Notes: generated by a model not told the origin, from the sequence alone. A stretch of DNA of 33,814 nucleotides from Deltaproteobacteria bacterium (GCA_005879795.1 VBKJ01000144.1:1-33814); one strand, 5' to 3'. Shown: positions 1 to 7,806, counted from the first letter of the stretch. A program made the numbers and translations.

Positions 1-13
1 GTCGTTCTCCCGC

Positions 14-87
14 GGTCGCATAGCTCAGCTGGTTAGAGCGCCTGCCTCACATGCAGGAGGTCCGTGGTTCGAGTCCACGTGCGACCA
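14..87 (+). tRNA. tRNA-Val, anticodon CAC
   Basis: The sequence folds into a complete cloverleaf. The 7-bp acceptor stem pairs 14-20 with 80-86, and the discriminator base is A87. The D-arm is 23-39. The anticodon stem is 41-45 with 53-57, and its loop CTCACAT carries anticodon CAC at 48-50. The T-arm is 63-79 with loop TTCGAGT. No 3' CCA is encoded, so it must be added after transcription. CAC reads the GUG valine codon, which fits the GC-rich codon use here. Nothing gene-like is seen between it and the next gene (88-144). Confidence 0.97.
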
Positions 88-144
88 CTGTCCTTCTCGG
101 AAGTGCGGCGTGACGCACGCGTTTCGGTCGCGGGCCGAGCGGCG

Positions 145-1137
145 TCAGCGGAAGATCGCCCACGTCCGCTCGAGCCACCAGGAGGCGGCGAGGGAGCCCA
201 TCGCGTAGACCGGCACGCGCCGCATCCACGCTGGCACGAGATCGAGCGCGCGGCCCGCGGGGCGGCCGAGCGCGAGGACGGTCAGGACGAACGCGAGCTG
301 CCCCAACTCGATGCCGGTGTTGAACGACACGAGCGCGAGCGGGATGTCGCCCGACGGGAGCCCCGCCGCGCGCAGCGCTGCCGCGAAGCCGAGGCCGTGG
401 AGGAGGCCGAAGATGGCGGCCATCGTCCAGGGCCGGCGCCGCATGAGCGTCGGCGCGGTGGGCCGGCGGGCCAGCTCGACGGCCAGCGCGAGGACGCTCG
501 CGGCGATCGCCGCCTCGATCGGCCGCGAGGGCAGGTCGACGACGCCGAGCGCCGCCAGGCTGAGCGTCACACTGTGCCCGGCGGTGAACGCCGTCACCGT
601 CGCGAGCAGGCGGCGGACGGTGCCCGCGAGCAGGAGGAGGCCGAAGACGAACAGCAGGTGATCGGGCCCCGTGAGGATGTGTTCGACGCCGAGGCGCACG
701 TAGTCACGCACGACGTCGAGCACGCGCGGCCGCGGCGGCACGGTGAGGAGCGGACGGCCGAGCGTGACCACGCCGCTCACGACGCGGCCGTCGGCGAGCG
801 TCACGCGGATGAGCGCGCCGATCCCGCTCCCGCCGAAGCCCGTCGCGCCGAGCTGCTCGCCGACGACCCCGCCCGGCCCGCAGTCGACGGTCCAGCGTGT
901 CCACACGCCGCTGTTCTCCTCGGCGACCGTGCGCGCCCGGACGTCGCGGCAGCGCGACGGCAGCACGGGTGCGACCTCCGCCCCGCGCGCACGGAGCAGC
1001 GGCGTCTTCCAACCGACGTCGAGCTGGCCGCCGTCGCGCTCGTGGACCTCGAGCAGCGACGGCGCGAGGGGGTGCGCGCGCAGCGTCGCGGGGACGAGCG
1101 CGAGCACGACGAGGGCGGACGCGAGGCGGCGGGCCAC
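145..1137 (-). CDS. HupE/UreJ_2-like membrane protein
   Basis: The protein of about 330 residues starts with a signal-peptide-like helix (MARRLASALVVLALVP...), followed by a soluble extracytoplasmic part of roughly 120 residues and a C-terminal multi-helix membrane domain. The membrane domain has the hallmarks of the HupE/UreJ_2 family: HILTGPDHLLF near residue 153, TAGHSVTLSLA near 185 and FGLLHGLGFA near 243, with conserved His/Asp residues inside helices. Some HupE/UreJ relatives are linked to nickel handling, but no hydrogenase or urease gene is visible here, so the substrate is unknown. I prefer the GTG at 1137 to an upstream TTG at 1173. It begins the signal peptide directly, and AGGA, or a TAGGAT -10-like hexamer, lies just before it. 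The gene is divergent from the DUF3604 gene. Confidence 0.85.
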   Translation of the reverse strand: MARRLASALVVLALVPATLRAHPLAPSLLEVHERDGGQLDVGWKTPLLRARGAEVAPVLPSRCRDVRARTVAEENSGVWTRWTVDCGPGGVVGEQLGATGFGGSGIGALIRVTLADGRVVSGVVTLGRPLLTVPPRPRVLDVVRDYVRLGVEHILTGPDHLLFVFGLLLLAGTVRRLLATVTAFTAGHSVTLSLAALGVVDLPSRPIEAAIAASVLALAVELARRPTAPTLMRRRPWTMAAIFGLLHGLGFAAALRAAGLPSGDIPLALVSFNTGIELGQLAFVLTVLALGRPAGRALDLVPAWMRRVPVYAMGSLAASWWLERTWAIFR

Positions 1138-1159
1138 GGGCGATCCTAGCGCATCGCCC
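1138..1159. promoter_or_regulatory. 7-bp inverted repeat, possible operator
   Basis: GGGCGAT at 1138-1144 is an exact inverted match of ATCGCCC at 1153-1159, with an 8-base gap. It sits directly before the GTG start of the HupE-like gene and covers its probable -10/Shine-Dalgarno region. It could be a repressor site or an mRNA hairpin hiding the start. Short inverted repeats are frequent in GC-rich DNA, so this is weak. Confidence 0.25.
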
Positions 1160-1173
1160 CCGTCGCTCGACAA
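1143..1173 (-). promoter_or_regulatory. Candidate promoter of the HupE-like gene
   Basis: On the minus strand TTGTCG (1173-1168) and TAGGAT (1148-1143) are separated by 19 bases, and the GTG start follows 5 bases after the -10-like hexamer. The -35 overlaps the -35 of the divergent DUF3604 promoter in a TCGACAA core. The transcript would have almost no leader. Confidence 0.35.
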
Positions 1174-1195
1174 GGGGGGCGTCGCACGCTAGAGG
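1167..1195 (+). promoter_or_regulatory. Candidate promoter of the DUF3604 gene
   Basis: TCGACA (1167-1172, one mismatch from TTGACA) and TAGAGG (1190-1195) are separated by 17 bases. The ATG start at 1204 is only 8 bases beyond the -10-like hexamer, which predicts a leaderless or nearly leaderless mRNA. AGAGG could instead act as a Shine-Dalgarno sequence. Confidence 0.4.
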
Positions 1196-1203
1196 CCGCG
1201 CTC

Positions 1204-3564
1204 ATGCGCTGGACGTCGGTCCTGGTGCTCGTCGCGCTGCTCGGCACGGCGAGGGGCGCCGGGCCGCCCCCGTGGGCGCGCACCGAGACGCGCGCGCCGT
1301 GCCGGACCTTCGAGCTCTTCCGCAGCCCGTACTTCGGGGAGCTCCACGTGCACACGCGATTCTCCGCCGACGCGTACATCTTCGGCACGCGGATCACGCC
1401 GCCGGACGTCTACGCGTTCGCCCGCGGCGGGACGATTCCGCTCGCCGACGACGACGAGCAGCAGACGCGCAGCGCGACCATCGACCGCCCGCTCGACTTC
1501 GCCGCGGTCACCGACCACGCCGAGTTCTTCGGCGAGGTGCGCGTCTGCGACACGCCGAGCTCTCCCGCCTTCGACAGCCATCTCTGCCAGATCCTCAAGC
1601 AGGCGGAGCCGCCCAGCCGACAGTTCCCGACGATCGTCAATTGGCTCTTCCCCGCCGGCATCCCCGACCCCCCACACCTCTCGCTCTGCCAGACGCCGGG
1701 CGTCGACTGCTCCGCGGCGGCGGTGTCGGCCTGGCAGGACGAGCAGGCGGCGGCGGCGGCGGCCTACGACCGGACCTCCGCCTGCGCGTTCACGACCTTC
1801 ATCGGCTACGAGTACACCGCGAGCCCCATCGGCCGGCATCTCCACCGCAACATCATCTTCCGCAACGAGCACGTGCCGGCGGCGGCGGCCAGCTACATCG
1901 AGACCGCGGGGGGCGGGATCCCGCAGGGCGTGTGGTCGGCGATCGAGACCGAGTGCCTGAACGCGGGCACGGGCTGCGAGGCCGTCATCATCCCCCACAA
2001 CTCGAACCTGAGCGGCGGCTTGCAGTTCTTCGACCCGGCCGACGCGAACGAGGCGCTCCGCCGGCAGACGCTCGAGCCGCTCGTCGAGGTGCACCAGATC
2101 AAGGGCAACTCCGAGTGCCGCTTCGACCGCCTCGCGCGCGCGGGCGCCGGCACGGCCGACGAGCTCTGCACCTTCGAGCAGGACCCGCACCCGGACCAGA
2201 CCCCGGGCGAAGCCGTGCCGTCCATCGACGCCTACCCGCAGCGCAACATGGTGCGGAACGCGCTCAAGGACGGGCTCGCGTTCGAGCAGAAGCTCGGTGT
2301 GAATCCCTTCCGCTTCGGCTTCGTCGGCGGCACCGACAACCACGACGGCGCGGCGGGGAGCGTCGACGAGATCGGCTGGGCGGGCGGGCAGGGCAACAAC
2401 GACTCGTCGCCCGCACGCCAGATCGGCGACGAGATGCGGACGAACCCGGGCGGACTCACGGTCGCGTGGGCCGAGGAGAACTCGCGCGACGCGATCTTCT
2501 CCGCGCTCGCCCGGCGCGAGACGTACGCAACGAGCGGCACCCGCCCCGTCGTCCGCTTCTTCGCGGGCGACCTGGCCGGCGTGCGTTGCGGCTCGCGCAC
2601 GTTGGTCCGCGACGCGTATGCGAGCGGGACGCCGATGGGCGGCGAGCTGGGTGCCGTGCGCGGCGCGCGGAGCCCGCGCTTCGTGGCGTGGGCGATGAAG
2701 GACCCCGGCACGGCGTCGCAGCCCGGCACCGACCTCCAGCGCATCCAGATCGTGAAGGGCTGGACGGACGCGAGGGGCCGGACGCACGAGCGCGTCTACG
2801 ACGTCGCCGGGAAGGCGAACACGGGGGCGGACGTCGATCCGGCGACCTGCGCGCCGCGCGGGAAGGGCTTCCGGGAGCTGTGCGCCGAGTGGCGCGACCC
2901 GCACTTCAAGCGCGGCCAGCGGGCTCTCTACTATGTCCGCGTGCTCGAGAACCCGACCTGCCGCTGGAGCACGCGGGTGTGCAGGGCGGCGGGGGTCGAC
3001 CCGTTCGCGAACGCCTGCGCCGCGCAGGCGGCGCAGGCGGGCCCGGCCTTCGCCGACTGCTGCCTCGGCCCGGCGAACGACGCCTTCATGGACCCGGTGA
3101 TCCAGGAGCGCGCGTGGACGTCGCCGGTGTGGTACCGGCCCGAGGCCATCGGCCGGCTGCGCGCCGCCGTGCGCTACGGCGGGCGCCCGTCGACCGACCG
3201 CCTCGTCCTGCGTCTCGTCCTGGGCGGCGTCCCCGCCGAGCTCGACCCCACGCGGACGCCGCTCACGCTGCGCGTGACGGACGACGACGAGATCTTCGCC
3301 GTGACCATCCCCCCTGGGACGCTCGAGCGCCGCGGGTCGCGCTTCCTCCTCCCGCGGCCGTTCGGCGGCCTCGAGGCGGCGATGCTCGCGCTCCGGGGGA
3401 CGCGCGAAGCGAGGCTCACCCTCCGCACTGAGCCGCTCGACCTCTCGGGCGCCGACCGGAGCGACCACATGGTGACCGTCGGGCTCGCGAGCGGGACCTT
3501 CCGCGCGTCGCACACCCGGCTGTGGGTCGCGCGCGGCGACCGGCTCGTCCCGGGAGCGCACTAG
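1204..3564 (+). CDS. DUF3604 family exported PHP-like metallo-hydrolase
   Basis: This 786-residue protein has a short signal peptide (residues 1-19). PHP-type metal-binding motifs follow: ELHVHTRFSADAY (46-58), VTDHAEF (102-108), IIPHNSNL (about 262) and GGTDNHDG (about 375). The order and spacing match the DUF3604 family, whose members are large predicted metal-dependent hydrolases of unknown substrate. Many Cys residues fit a periplasmic location with disulfides. The start ATG directly precedes the signal peptide. The stop is one base before the GTG start of the PpiC-like gene, so the two are probably co-transcribed, and the HupE-like gene is divergent. I recall HupE/UreJ, DUF3604 and PpiC proteins occurring together in other genomes, but that needs a search. 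The family call is firm and the biochemical role is unknown. Confidence 0.9.
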   Translation: MRWTSVLVLVALLGTARGAGPPPWARTETRAPCRTFELFRSPYFGELHVHTRFSADAYIFGTRITPPDVYAFARGGTIPLADDDEQQTRSATIDRPLDFAAVTDHAEFFGEVRVCDTPSSPAFDSHLCQILKQAEPPSRQFPTIVNWLFPAGIPDPPHLSLCQTPGVDCSAAAVSAWQDEQAAAAAAYDRTSACAFTTFIGYEYTASPIGRHLHRNIIFRNEHVPAAAASYIETAGGGIPQGVWSAIETECLNAGTGCEAVIIPHNSNLSGGLQFFDPADANEALRRQTLEPLVEVHQIKGNSECRFDRLARAGAGTADELCTFEQDPHPDQTPGEAVPSIDAYPQRNMVRNALKDGLAFEQKLGVNPFRFGFVGGTDNHDGAAGSVDEIGWAGGQGNNDSSPARQIGDEMRTNPGGLTVAWAEENSRDAIFSALARRETYATSGTRPVVRFFAGDLAGVRCGSRTLVRDAYASGTPMGGELGAVRGARSPRFVAWAMKDPGTASQPGTDLQRIQIVKGWTDARGRTHERVYDVAGKANTGADVDPATCAPRGKGFRELCAEWRDPHFKRGQRALYYVRVLENPTCRWSTRVCRAAGVDPFANACAAQAAQAGPAFADCCLGPANDAFMDPVIQERAWTSPVWYRPEAIGRLRAAVRYGGRPSTDRLVLRLVLGGVPAELDPTRTPLTLRVTDDDEIFAVTIPPGTLERRGSRFLLPRPFGGLEAAMLALRGTREARLTLRTEPLDLSGADRSDHMVTVGLASGTFRASHTRLWVARGDRLVPGAH

Positions 3565-3565
3565 C

Positions 3566-4516
3566 GTGCACCGCGTCCTGCGCGCGCCGCTCGTCCACTT
3601 CCTGCTGCTCGGTGCGGTGATCCTCGTGGTGCGCTCGTGGGGGGGAGGTGGCGACGACGGCGCGCGGCCACGCATTGTCGTCACGGCGGCCGACGTCGAA
3701 CGGCTGCGCGCAGAGTGGACGGAGGAGCACGGCGAGCCGCCGGGGCCCGCGGCCGAGGCGTCACTCGTGCGGGACGCGATCGACGAGGAGGTGCTCTACA
3801 GCGAGGCCTTCGCCGCCCGCATTGGCGAGCGCGATCCGGTCACGCGCGAGCGCCTCGTCCGCCTTGGCGACTTCCTCGGCGAGGACGGCGCGCGCGGCCG
3901 CGAGGCGCTCGAGCGCGAGGCGCGCGGCCTCGGCCTCGAGCGGAGCGACGTCGTCATCCGCCGCCATCTCGTGGAGATGATGCGGCTCGCCGCGGCGAAG
4001 CCGGCGCCGGCCGACGTCCCGAGCGAGGCCGAGCTCCAGGCGTGGCTCGACGCGCACGCCTCGGAGTTCACGCAGCCGCCGACGCTCCGCCTGACGCACG
4101 TGTACCTGAGCGCGGAGACGCGCGGTGCGACGGCGGCAGCGGATGCGCAGCGCCTCCTCGATGAGCTCCGCCGCACGGGCGCGGGCCCCGACGCGGCCGC
4201 GGCGCGCACCGATCCCTTCATCCGCGGGACGCACGTCGGCCCGACGACCGCCGGCGGCCTCGATCGCATCTTCGGCGACGGCTTTTCACGCGCCCTGGCG
4301 GACCTGCCGGCCGGGGCGTGGGTCGGCCCGGTCGGCTCGAGCTACGGTCTCCACCTCGTGTGGATCGACGAGCGCGTGCCGGCACGCCTGCCGTCGCTCG
4401 CGGAGGTTCACCGCCAGGTGCTCCTTCGCGTGCTGCGCGAGCGCGGCGCGGAGCGCGCCGAGGAGCGCATGCGGCTCCTCCGCGCGCGCTACGACGTCGA
4501 GGTGGAGCGGCGGTAG
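3566..4516 (+). CDS. PpiC/SurA-like peptidyl-prolyl cis-trans isomerase, membrane-anchored
   Basis: This 316-residue protein has an N-terminal membrane anchor at about residues 9-23, a helical SurA_N-like region (about 40-165) and a parvulin-type domain (about 171-270). The parvulin part shows the usual order: LRLTHVYLS, then a helix with AQRLLDEL, then GPTTAGGLDRIFGDGFSRAL and GPVGSSYGLHLVWIDER. It should assist folding of exported proteins at the periplasmic face. The GTG start lies one base after the DUF3604 stop and has no strong Shine-Dalgarno of its own, which suggests translational coupling. The obvious inferred client is the DUF3604 protein or another Cys-rich exported partner. The stop TAG is embedded in the TAGGAG Shine-Dalgarno of the next gene. 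Confidence 0.88.
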   Translation: MHRVLRAPLVHFLLLGAVILVVRSWGGGGDDGARPRIVVTAADVERLRAEWTEEHGEPPGPAAEASLVRDAIDEEVLYSEAFAARIGERDPVTRERLVRLGDFLGEDGARGREALEREARGLGLERSDVVIRRHLVEMMRLAAAKPAPADVPSEAELQAWLDAHASEFTQPPTLRLTHVYLSAETRGATAAADAQRLLDELRRTGAGPDAAAARTDPFIRGTHVGPTTAGGLDRIFGDGFSRALADLPAGAWVGPVGSSYGLHLVWIDERVPARLPSLAEVHRQVLLRVLRERGAERAEERMRLLRARYDVEVERR

Positions 4517-4521
4517 GAGCG

Positions 4522-5199
4522 ATGATCTCCGTCCGCGACCTCCACAAGGTGTTCCGCCAGGGCGAGACCGAGGTGCGCGCGCTGGCCGGTGTGTCGCTCG
4601 ACATCGCGGCGGGCGAGTTCGTGTCGATCATGGGGCCGAGCGGCTCGGGGAAGAGCACCCTCCTCCACCTGATGGGCGGCCTCGACGTGCCGACGGCGGG
4701 CGAGATCGTCATCGAGGGGACGCCCATCTCGCGCATGAGCGACGACGAGATCACCATCTTCCGGCGGCGGAAGATCGGCTTCGTGTTCCAGTTCTTCAAC
4801 CTCCTGCCGACCTATTCCGCCGAGGAGAACGTGGCGCTCCCGCTGCTCCTCGACCGCCGCCGCCCGCGCGACGTGCGCGACCGCGTCCAGGCGGCGCTCG
4901 ACCTGGTCGGGCTCGGGCACCGCCGCCGGCATCGGCCCGACGAGCTCTCGGGCGGCGAGATGCAACGGGTGGCGATCGCGCGCGCGCTGGTGATCGATCC
5001 CGCGCTCATCCTCGCCGACGAGCCGACCGGCAACCTCGACACACGCACCGGCGAGCATATCCTGGCCCTCATCGGCGACGCGAACCGCGCCCGTGGCTGC
5101 ACCGTGGTGCTGGTGACGCACGACACGCGCGCCGCGGGCTTCGCCGCACGGACGATCACGCTCGAGGACGGGAGGGTGGTCGACGGGGCGTCGGCCTGA
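4522..5199 (+). CDS. LolD/MacB-type ABC transporter ATP-binding protein, no adjacent permease
   Basis: This is a 225-residue single nucleotide-binding domain. Walker A GPSGSGKST is at 38-46, the Q-loop VFQFFNL is near 88, the signature LSGGEMQRVAIARAL starts at 142, Walker B LILADEPTGNLD starts at 162 and the switch His is H200. These are typical of the LolD/MacB/FtsE-like class that energises MacB-type permeases in lipoprotein export, macrolide export or envelope complexes. I chose the ATG at 4522 because TAGGAGCG directly precedes it and it begins the domain; an in-frame upstream extension has no domain. The gene follows the PpiC-like gene by 5 bases. No FtsX/MacB permease is in this window, because the next gene is convergent. 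The permease must lie elsewhere, or the ATPase serves another membrane protein such as the HupE-like one; that last idea is inference. Confidence 0.9.
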   Translation: MISVRDLHKVFRQGETEVRALAGVSLDIAAGEFVSIMGPSGSGKSTLLHLMGGLDVPTAGEIVIEGTPISRMSDDEITIFRRRKIGFVFQFFNLLPTYSAEENVALPLLLDRRRPRDVRDRVQAALDLVGLGHRRRHRPDELSGGEMQRVAIARALVIDPALILADEPTGNLDTRTGEHILALIGDANRARGCTVVLVTHDTRAAGFAARTITLEDGRVVDGASA

Positions 5200-5202
5200 C
5201 CG

Positions 5203-6291
5203 CTACCAGCCCGCGAGGTCCGCGGCGCGCAGGCGGTGGTAGCTCGCCTCGCCCAGGAAGGCGCGATCGAAGACGGCGCGGCGGAACCACAGGTGGAGGT
5301 CGTACTCCCAGGTGAAGCCGATGCCGCCGTGCAGCTCGATCGCGACGCGCGTCGCGCGGTCGTAGAGGTCGGTCAGGTGGGCTTTGGCGAGCGCGGCGTG
5401 TCGCGCGGCGCGCTCCGGGATGTGGTCGTAGGCGTGCGCGGCGTGCCACCACAGCGAGAGCGCCGGCTCCAGGTCGGCCGCGAGGTCGGCGAGCTGGTGC
5501 TTGACGGCCTGGAAGGCGCCGATCGGCTGGCCGAACTGCTCGCGCGTCAAGGCGTACTTGACCGTCATGTCGAGGCAGCGGCGCGCGCCGCCCCAGGCGT
5601 CGGCGGCGAGGAGCACGAGGCCCGCGTCGCGCGCGCGATCGATCGCCGCGCGCCCCGCGGCGATCCTGGTCGCCGGCACCGCCTCGAGCTCGACGGCCGC
5701 CACGCGCCGGGTCATGTCGGTGCCGCTGAGCGGCGTCACGCCGAGCCCGCGCGCGCCGCGCTCCACGAGCCAGAGGCCCGGGCCGTCGGCGTCCTCGGCG
5801 GCGACCAGGATCGCGTCGGCGAGCGCGGCGTAGGGGACGAGGGGCTTGCGGCCGCTGAGCGTCCCGCCTTGCGCCCGCGTCGTGAGCCGCGCGCCATCCC
5901 ACTCGTCGCCCTCCTCGCCGAGCGCGAGGGTGACGAGCGCGCGGCCGCGCGCGATGGCCGGGAGCCAGCGCCCGGCGGCCTCCGCGTCGCCGCTCGCCAG
6001 GAGCGCGGCAGTCGCGAGCGCGCATGCGAGGAAGGGGCCCGGCGTGCAGCACCAGCCCAGCTCCTCGGCGGCGAGCGCCAGGTCGAGGAGCTCGAGTCCC
6101 GACCCCCCGTGCGCGGCCGGCACCTGGAGCCCGGGCACGCCGAGCTCGGCGAGCCCCTCCCACAGGCGCGGGTCGTGCCCGCTCTCGCTCTCCATGATGG
6201 CGCGCACGCGCGCGGTCGGGCACTCCGTCTCGAGCCAGCGGCGGATCGTCTGCTTGAGCAGGACCTGGTCCGGGGAGAGGCCGAAGTCCAT
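5203..6291 (-). CDS. Acyl-CoA dehydrogenase, small/complementary subunit
   Basis: This 362-residue acyl-CoA dehydrogenase-fold protein shows an N-terminal helical domain (1-115), a degenerate middle β domain and a C-terminal helical domain. The C-terminal domain has the flavin-contacting segment YALTREQFGQPIGAFQAVKH (about 246-265) and HGGIGFTWEYDLH (321-333). The middle domain lacks the usual substrate/FAD motif of homotetrameric family members. It is encoded 21 bases downstream of a second acyl-CoA dehydrogenase that has the features missing here. This matches the α2β2 heteromeric dehydrogenases known from actinobacterial steroid side-chain degradation (FadE26/27 and FadE28/29 types). The ATG start has GGAG 8 bases upstream. 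It converges on the ABC ATPase gene with only 3 bases between stops. The substrate is not predictable; branched or bulky acyl-CoA is a guess. Confidence 0.9.
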   Translation of the reverse strand: MDFGLSPDQVLLKQTIRRWLETECPTARVRAIMESESGHDPRLWEGLAELGVPGLQVPAAHGGSGLELLDLALAAEELGWCCTPGPFLACALATAALLASGDAEAAGRWLPAIARGRALVTLALGEEGDEWDGARLTTRAQGGTLSGRKPLVPYAALADAILVAAEDADGPGLWLVERGARGLGVTPLSGTDMTRRVAAVELEAVPATRIAAGRAAIDRARDAGLVLLAADAWGGARRCLDMTVKYALTREQFGQPIGAFQAVKHQLADLAADLEPALSLWWHAAHAYDHIPERAARHAALAKAHLTDLYDRATRVAIELHGGIGFTWEYDLHLWFRRAVFDRAFLGEASYHRLRAADLAGW

Positions 6292-6312
6292 CTCAGGCTC
6301 CGTGCGCCGCCG

Positions 6313-7530
6313 TCACTTGCGCGTGTCGCGCGGCAGCCCGAGGCCGCGCTCGGCGATGATGTTGCGCTGGATGTTGGCCGTGCCGCCCGCGATCAGCACC
6401 CCGAGCGACCACATGTAGGCGGTGCCGAACATGCCCATCGCCGGCGCGTTCGGCTCGCCCGGGGCGAGCAGCGCGCGGTCGCCGATCACGTCCATGGCGA
6501 GCTTCGCGATGTCGTGGCCCAGGGTCGTCGAGGCGAGCTTCATCACCAGGCCCGCGAGCCCGGGCTCCTCGCCGCGCGCGCTCAGGGTGAGAAGCCGATA
6601 GCCCTGGTACTCGTTCGCGAGCAGGCGCGCCTCGAGCTCCGCGAGCCGGCTCCGCACCACCGGGTCCTGGATGGCGGGCCGGCCGTGGACCACGAGCGCC
6701 CTGGCCAGCATGACGAGGCCGTCGAACGTCCGCCGCGTGAGCTGCGAGCCGCCGATCAGCGCGCGCTCGTGCTTGAGGGTCGAGCGGCTCACCAGCCAGC
6801 CCTGGCCCCGCTGCCCGACCAGGTTCTCCGCCGGCACGCGCACGTTGTCGAAGAACACCTCGTTGAAGTCGGCATCGCCGGTCATCTGGCGGAGCGGCCG
6901 CACCTCGATGCCGGACGTCTTCATGTCGATCAGGAGGTAGCTGACGCCGTCGTGCTTCGGCTTGTCCGGCTCGCTGCGGACCAGGGCGAACATCCAGTCG
7001 GACTCGCGCGCGCTCGAGGTCCAGATCTTCTGGCCGTTCACGACCCACGAGTCGCCCTCGAGCACGGCGCGGGTGCGGAGCGCGGCCAGGTCGCTCCCCG
7101 CCCCCGGCTCGCTGTAGCCCTGGCACCAGCGGATCTTCCCGAGCAGGGTGCCCGGGATGAAGCGCTGCTTCTGCGCCTCGGTCCCGTGCTCGAGGAGGGT
7201 CGGCACGAGCATGCTCGGCCCCTGGCCGACCATCTCGTGGGGAGCGCGGGCGCGGCGGAACTCCTCGGCGATGATGGTCGCCTTGAGGGGGTCGGGCGGT
7301 TGCTCGCCGCCGCCGTAGCGCCGGGGGACGTGGCGGTAGAGGTAGCCGCGCTCGATCGCCTTCAGGCGGAACGCGGTCGCTCGCTCGTCCAGGGGGACCG
7401 CCCCCGCGAAGGCGGCCATGCCGTCCGGGTCGGGCTGGCGGGCGGCGTCCTCGCGGCTCCAGTGCTCGGCGAGAAAGTGGCGCACCTGGGCGCGGAAGTC
7501 CTTGTACTCGGCGCTGTACTCGAGGTTCAC
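6313..7530 (-). CDS. Acyl-CoA dehydrogenase, large/catalytic subunit
   Basis: This 405-residue protein contains the acyl-CoA dehydrogenase middle-domain signature WCQGYSEPGAGSDLAALRT (135-153) and VVNGQKIWTS (163-172). Its C-terminal segment reads AGGTANIQRNIIAERGLGLPR where classical short-chain enzymes have the catalytic Glu in an EGT motif; that Glu is absent. A glutamate in LKHERALIGG (E255) lies where isovaleryl-CoA dehydrogenase and FadE26-type subunits carry the catalytic base, so it is the likely base (inference). The flavin-binding TREQFG segment is missing but present in the partner, which supports a heteromer. The GTG start at 7530 has GGGAGG upstream with 8-base spacing. The preceding 61-aa gene is probably in the same operon. 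Confidence 0.92.
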   Translation of the reverse strand: MNLEYSAEYKDFRAQVRHFLAEHWSREDAARQPDPDGMAAFAGAVPLDERATAFRLKAIERGYLYRHVPRRYGGGEQPPDPLKATIIAEEFRRARAPHEMVGQGPSMLVPTLLEHGTEAQKQRFIPGTLLGKIRWCQGYSEPGAGSDLAALRTRAVLEGDSWVVNGQKIWTSSARESDWMFALVRSEPDKPKHDGVSYLLIDMKTSGIEVRPLRQMTGDADFNEVFFDNVRVPAENLVGQRGQGWLVSRSTLKHERALIGGSQLTRRTFDGLVMLARALVVHGRPAIQDPVVRSRLAELEARLLANEYQGYRLLTLSARGEEPGLAGLVMKLASTTLGHDIAKLAMDVIGDRALLAPGEPNAPAMGMFGTAYMWSLGVLIAGGTANIQRNIIAERGLGLPRDTRK

Positions 7531-7582
7531 GGGCGCGTCCTCCCGGATGCGGTCGGCCGACTGCTTACAGCTTCCGGGGCGC

Positions 7583-7768
7583 TCAGTCGAGCAGCGCGCT
7601 CGCCACGAAGCGGACAGTCGCCATCGAGGCGTTCAGGAGATCGCCCAGCACGTCGACCAGGATGCGCCGCACGGCGACGTCGCGGCCGAGGCGCTCGAGC
7701 AGGTCGGCGCTGTCGTGCAACCCCTGGATCATCGCGTCGAACTGATCCTGGCGCGGGGCCACGTCCAT
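7583..7768 (-). CDS. Small helical protein (61 aa), unknown
   Basis: I do not recognise this protein. Its 61 residues contain no Cys and look all-helical and amphipathic (for example FDAMIQGLHDSADLLERLGRD and ILVDVLGDLLNASMATVRFVASALLD). Third codon positions are strongly G/C, as in real genes here. It is the first gene before the acyl-CoA dehydrogenase pair, 52 bases upstream of the large subunit. A promoter-like TTGTCA-18-TATGAG ends 8 bases before its ATG, which supports expression. There is only a weak Shine-Dalgarno sequence. It could be a helper of the dehydrogenase or a small oligomerising protein; both are guesses. A spurious ORF remains possible. Confidence 0.55.
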   Translation of the reverse strand: MDVAPRQDQFDAMIQGLHDSADLLERLGRDVAVRRILVDVLGDLLNASMATVRFVASALLD

Positions 7769-7776
7769 CTGCTCGG

Positions 7777-7806
7777 CTCATAGCCCCGGGCGGCGCGGCT
7801 TGACAA
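7777..7806 (-). promoter_or_regulatory. Candidate promoter of the 61-aa protein/acyl-CoA dehydrogenase operon
   Basis: On the minus strand TTGTCA (7806-7801) and TATGAG (7782-7777) are 18 bases apart, and the ATG at 7768 follows after 8 bases. The -35 overlaps the TTGACA of the divergent PBP promoter in a TTGACAA palindrome-like core. This arrangement repeats what is seen at 1143-1195. Confidence 0.42.

Noticed and set aside
145-1137. HupE-like gene as evidence for a hydrogenase or urease cluster
   Set aside because: No hydrogenase, urease or nickel-insertion gene is visible within the window.
1747-1764. GGC/GCG triplet run as a microsatellite or regulatory repeat
   Set aside because: It encodes a short Ala run within the DUF3604 protein and is expected in GC-rich coding DNA.
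5236-7803. 855-codon plus-strand open frame opposite the acyl-CoA dehydrogenase genes
   Set aside because: It is rich in Arg/Ala/Glu/His and has no domain. Both minus-strand genes in this stretch have complete family motifs, so it is a GC-bias shadow.
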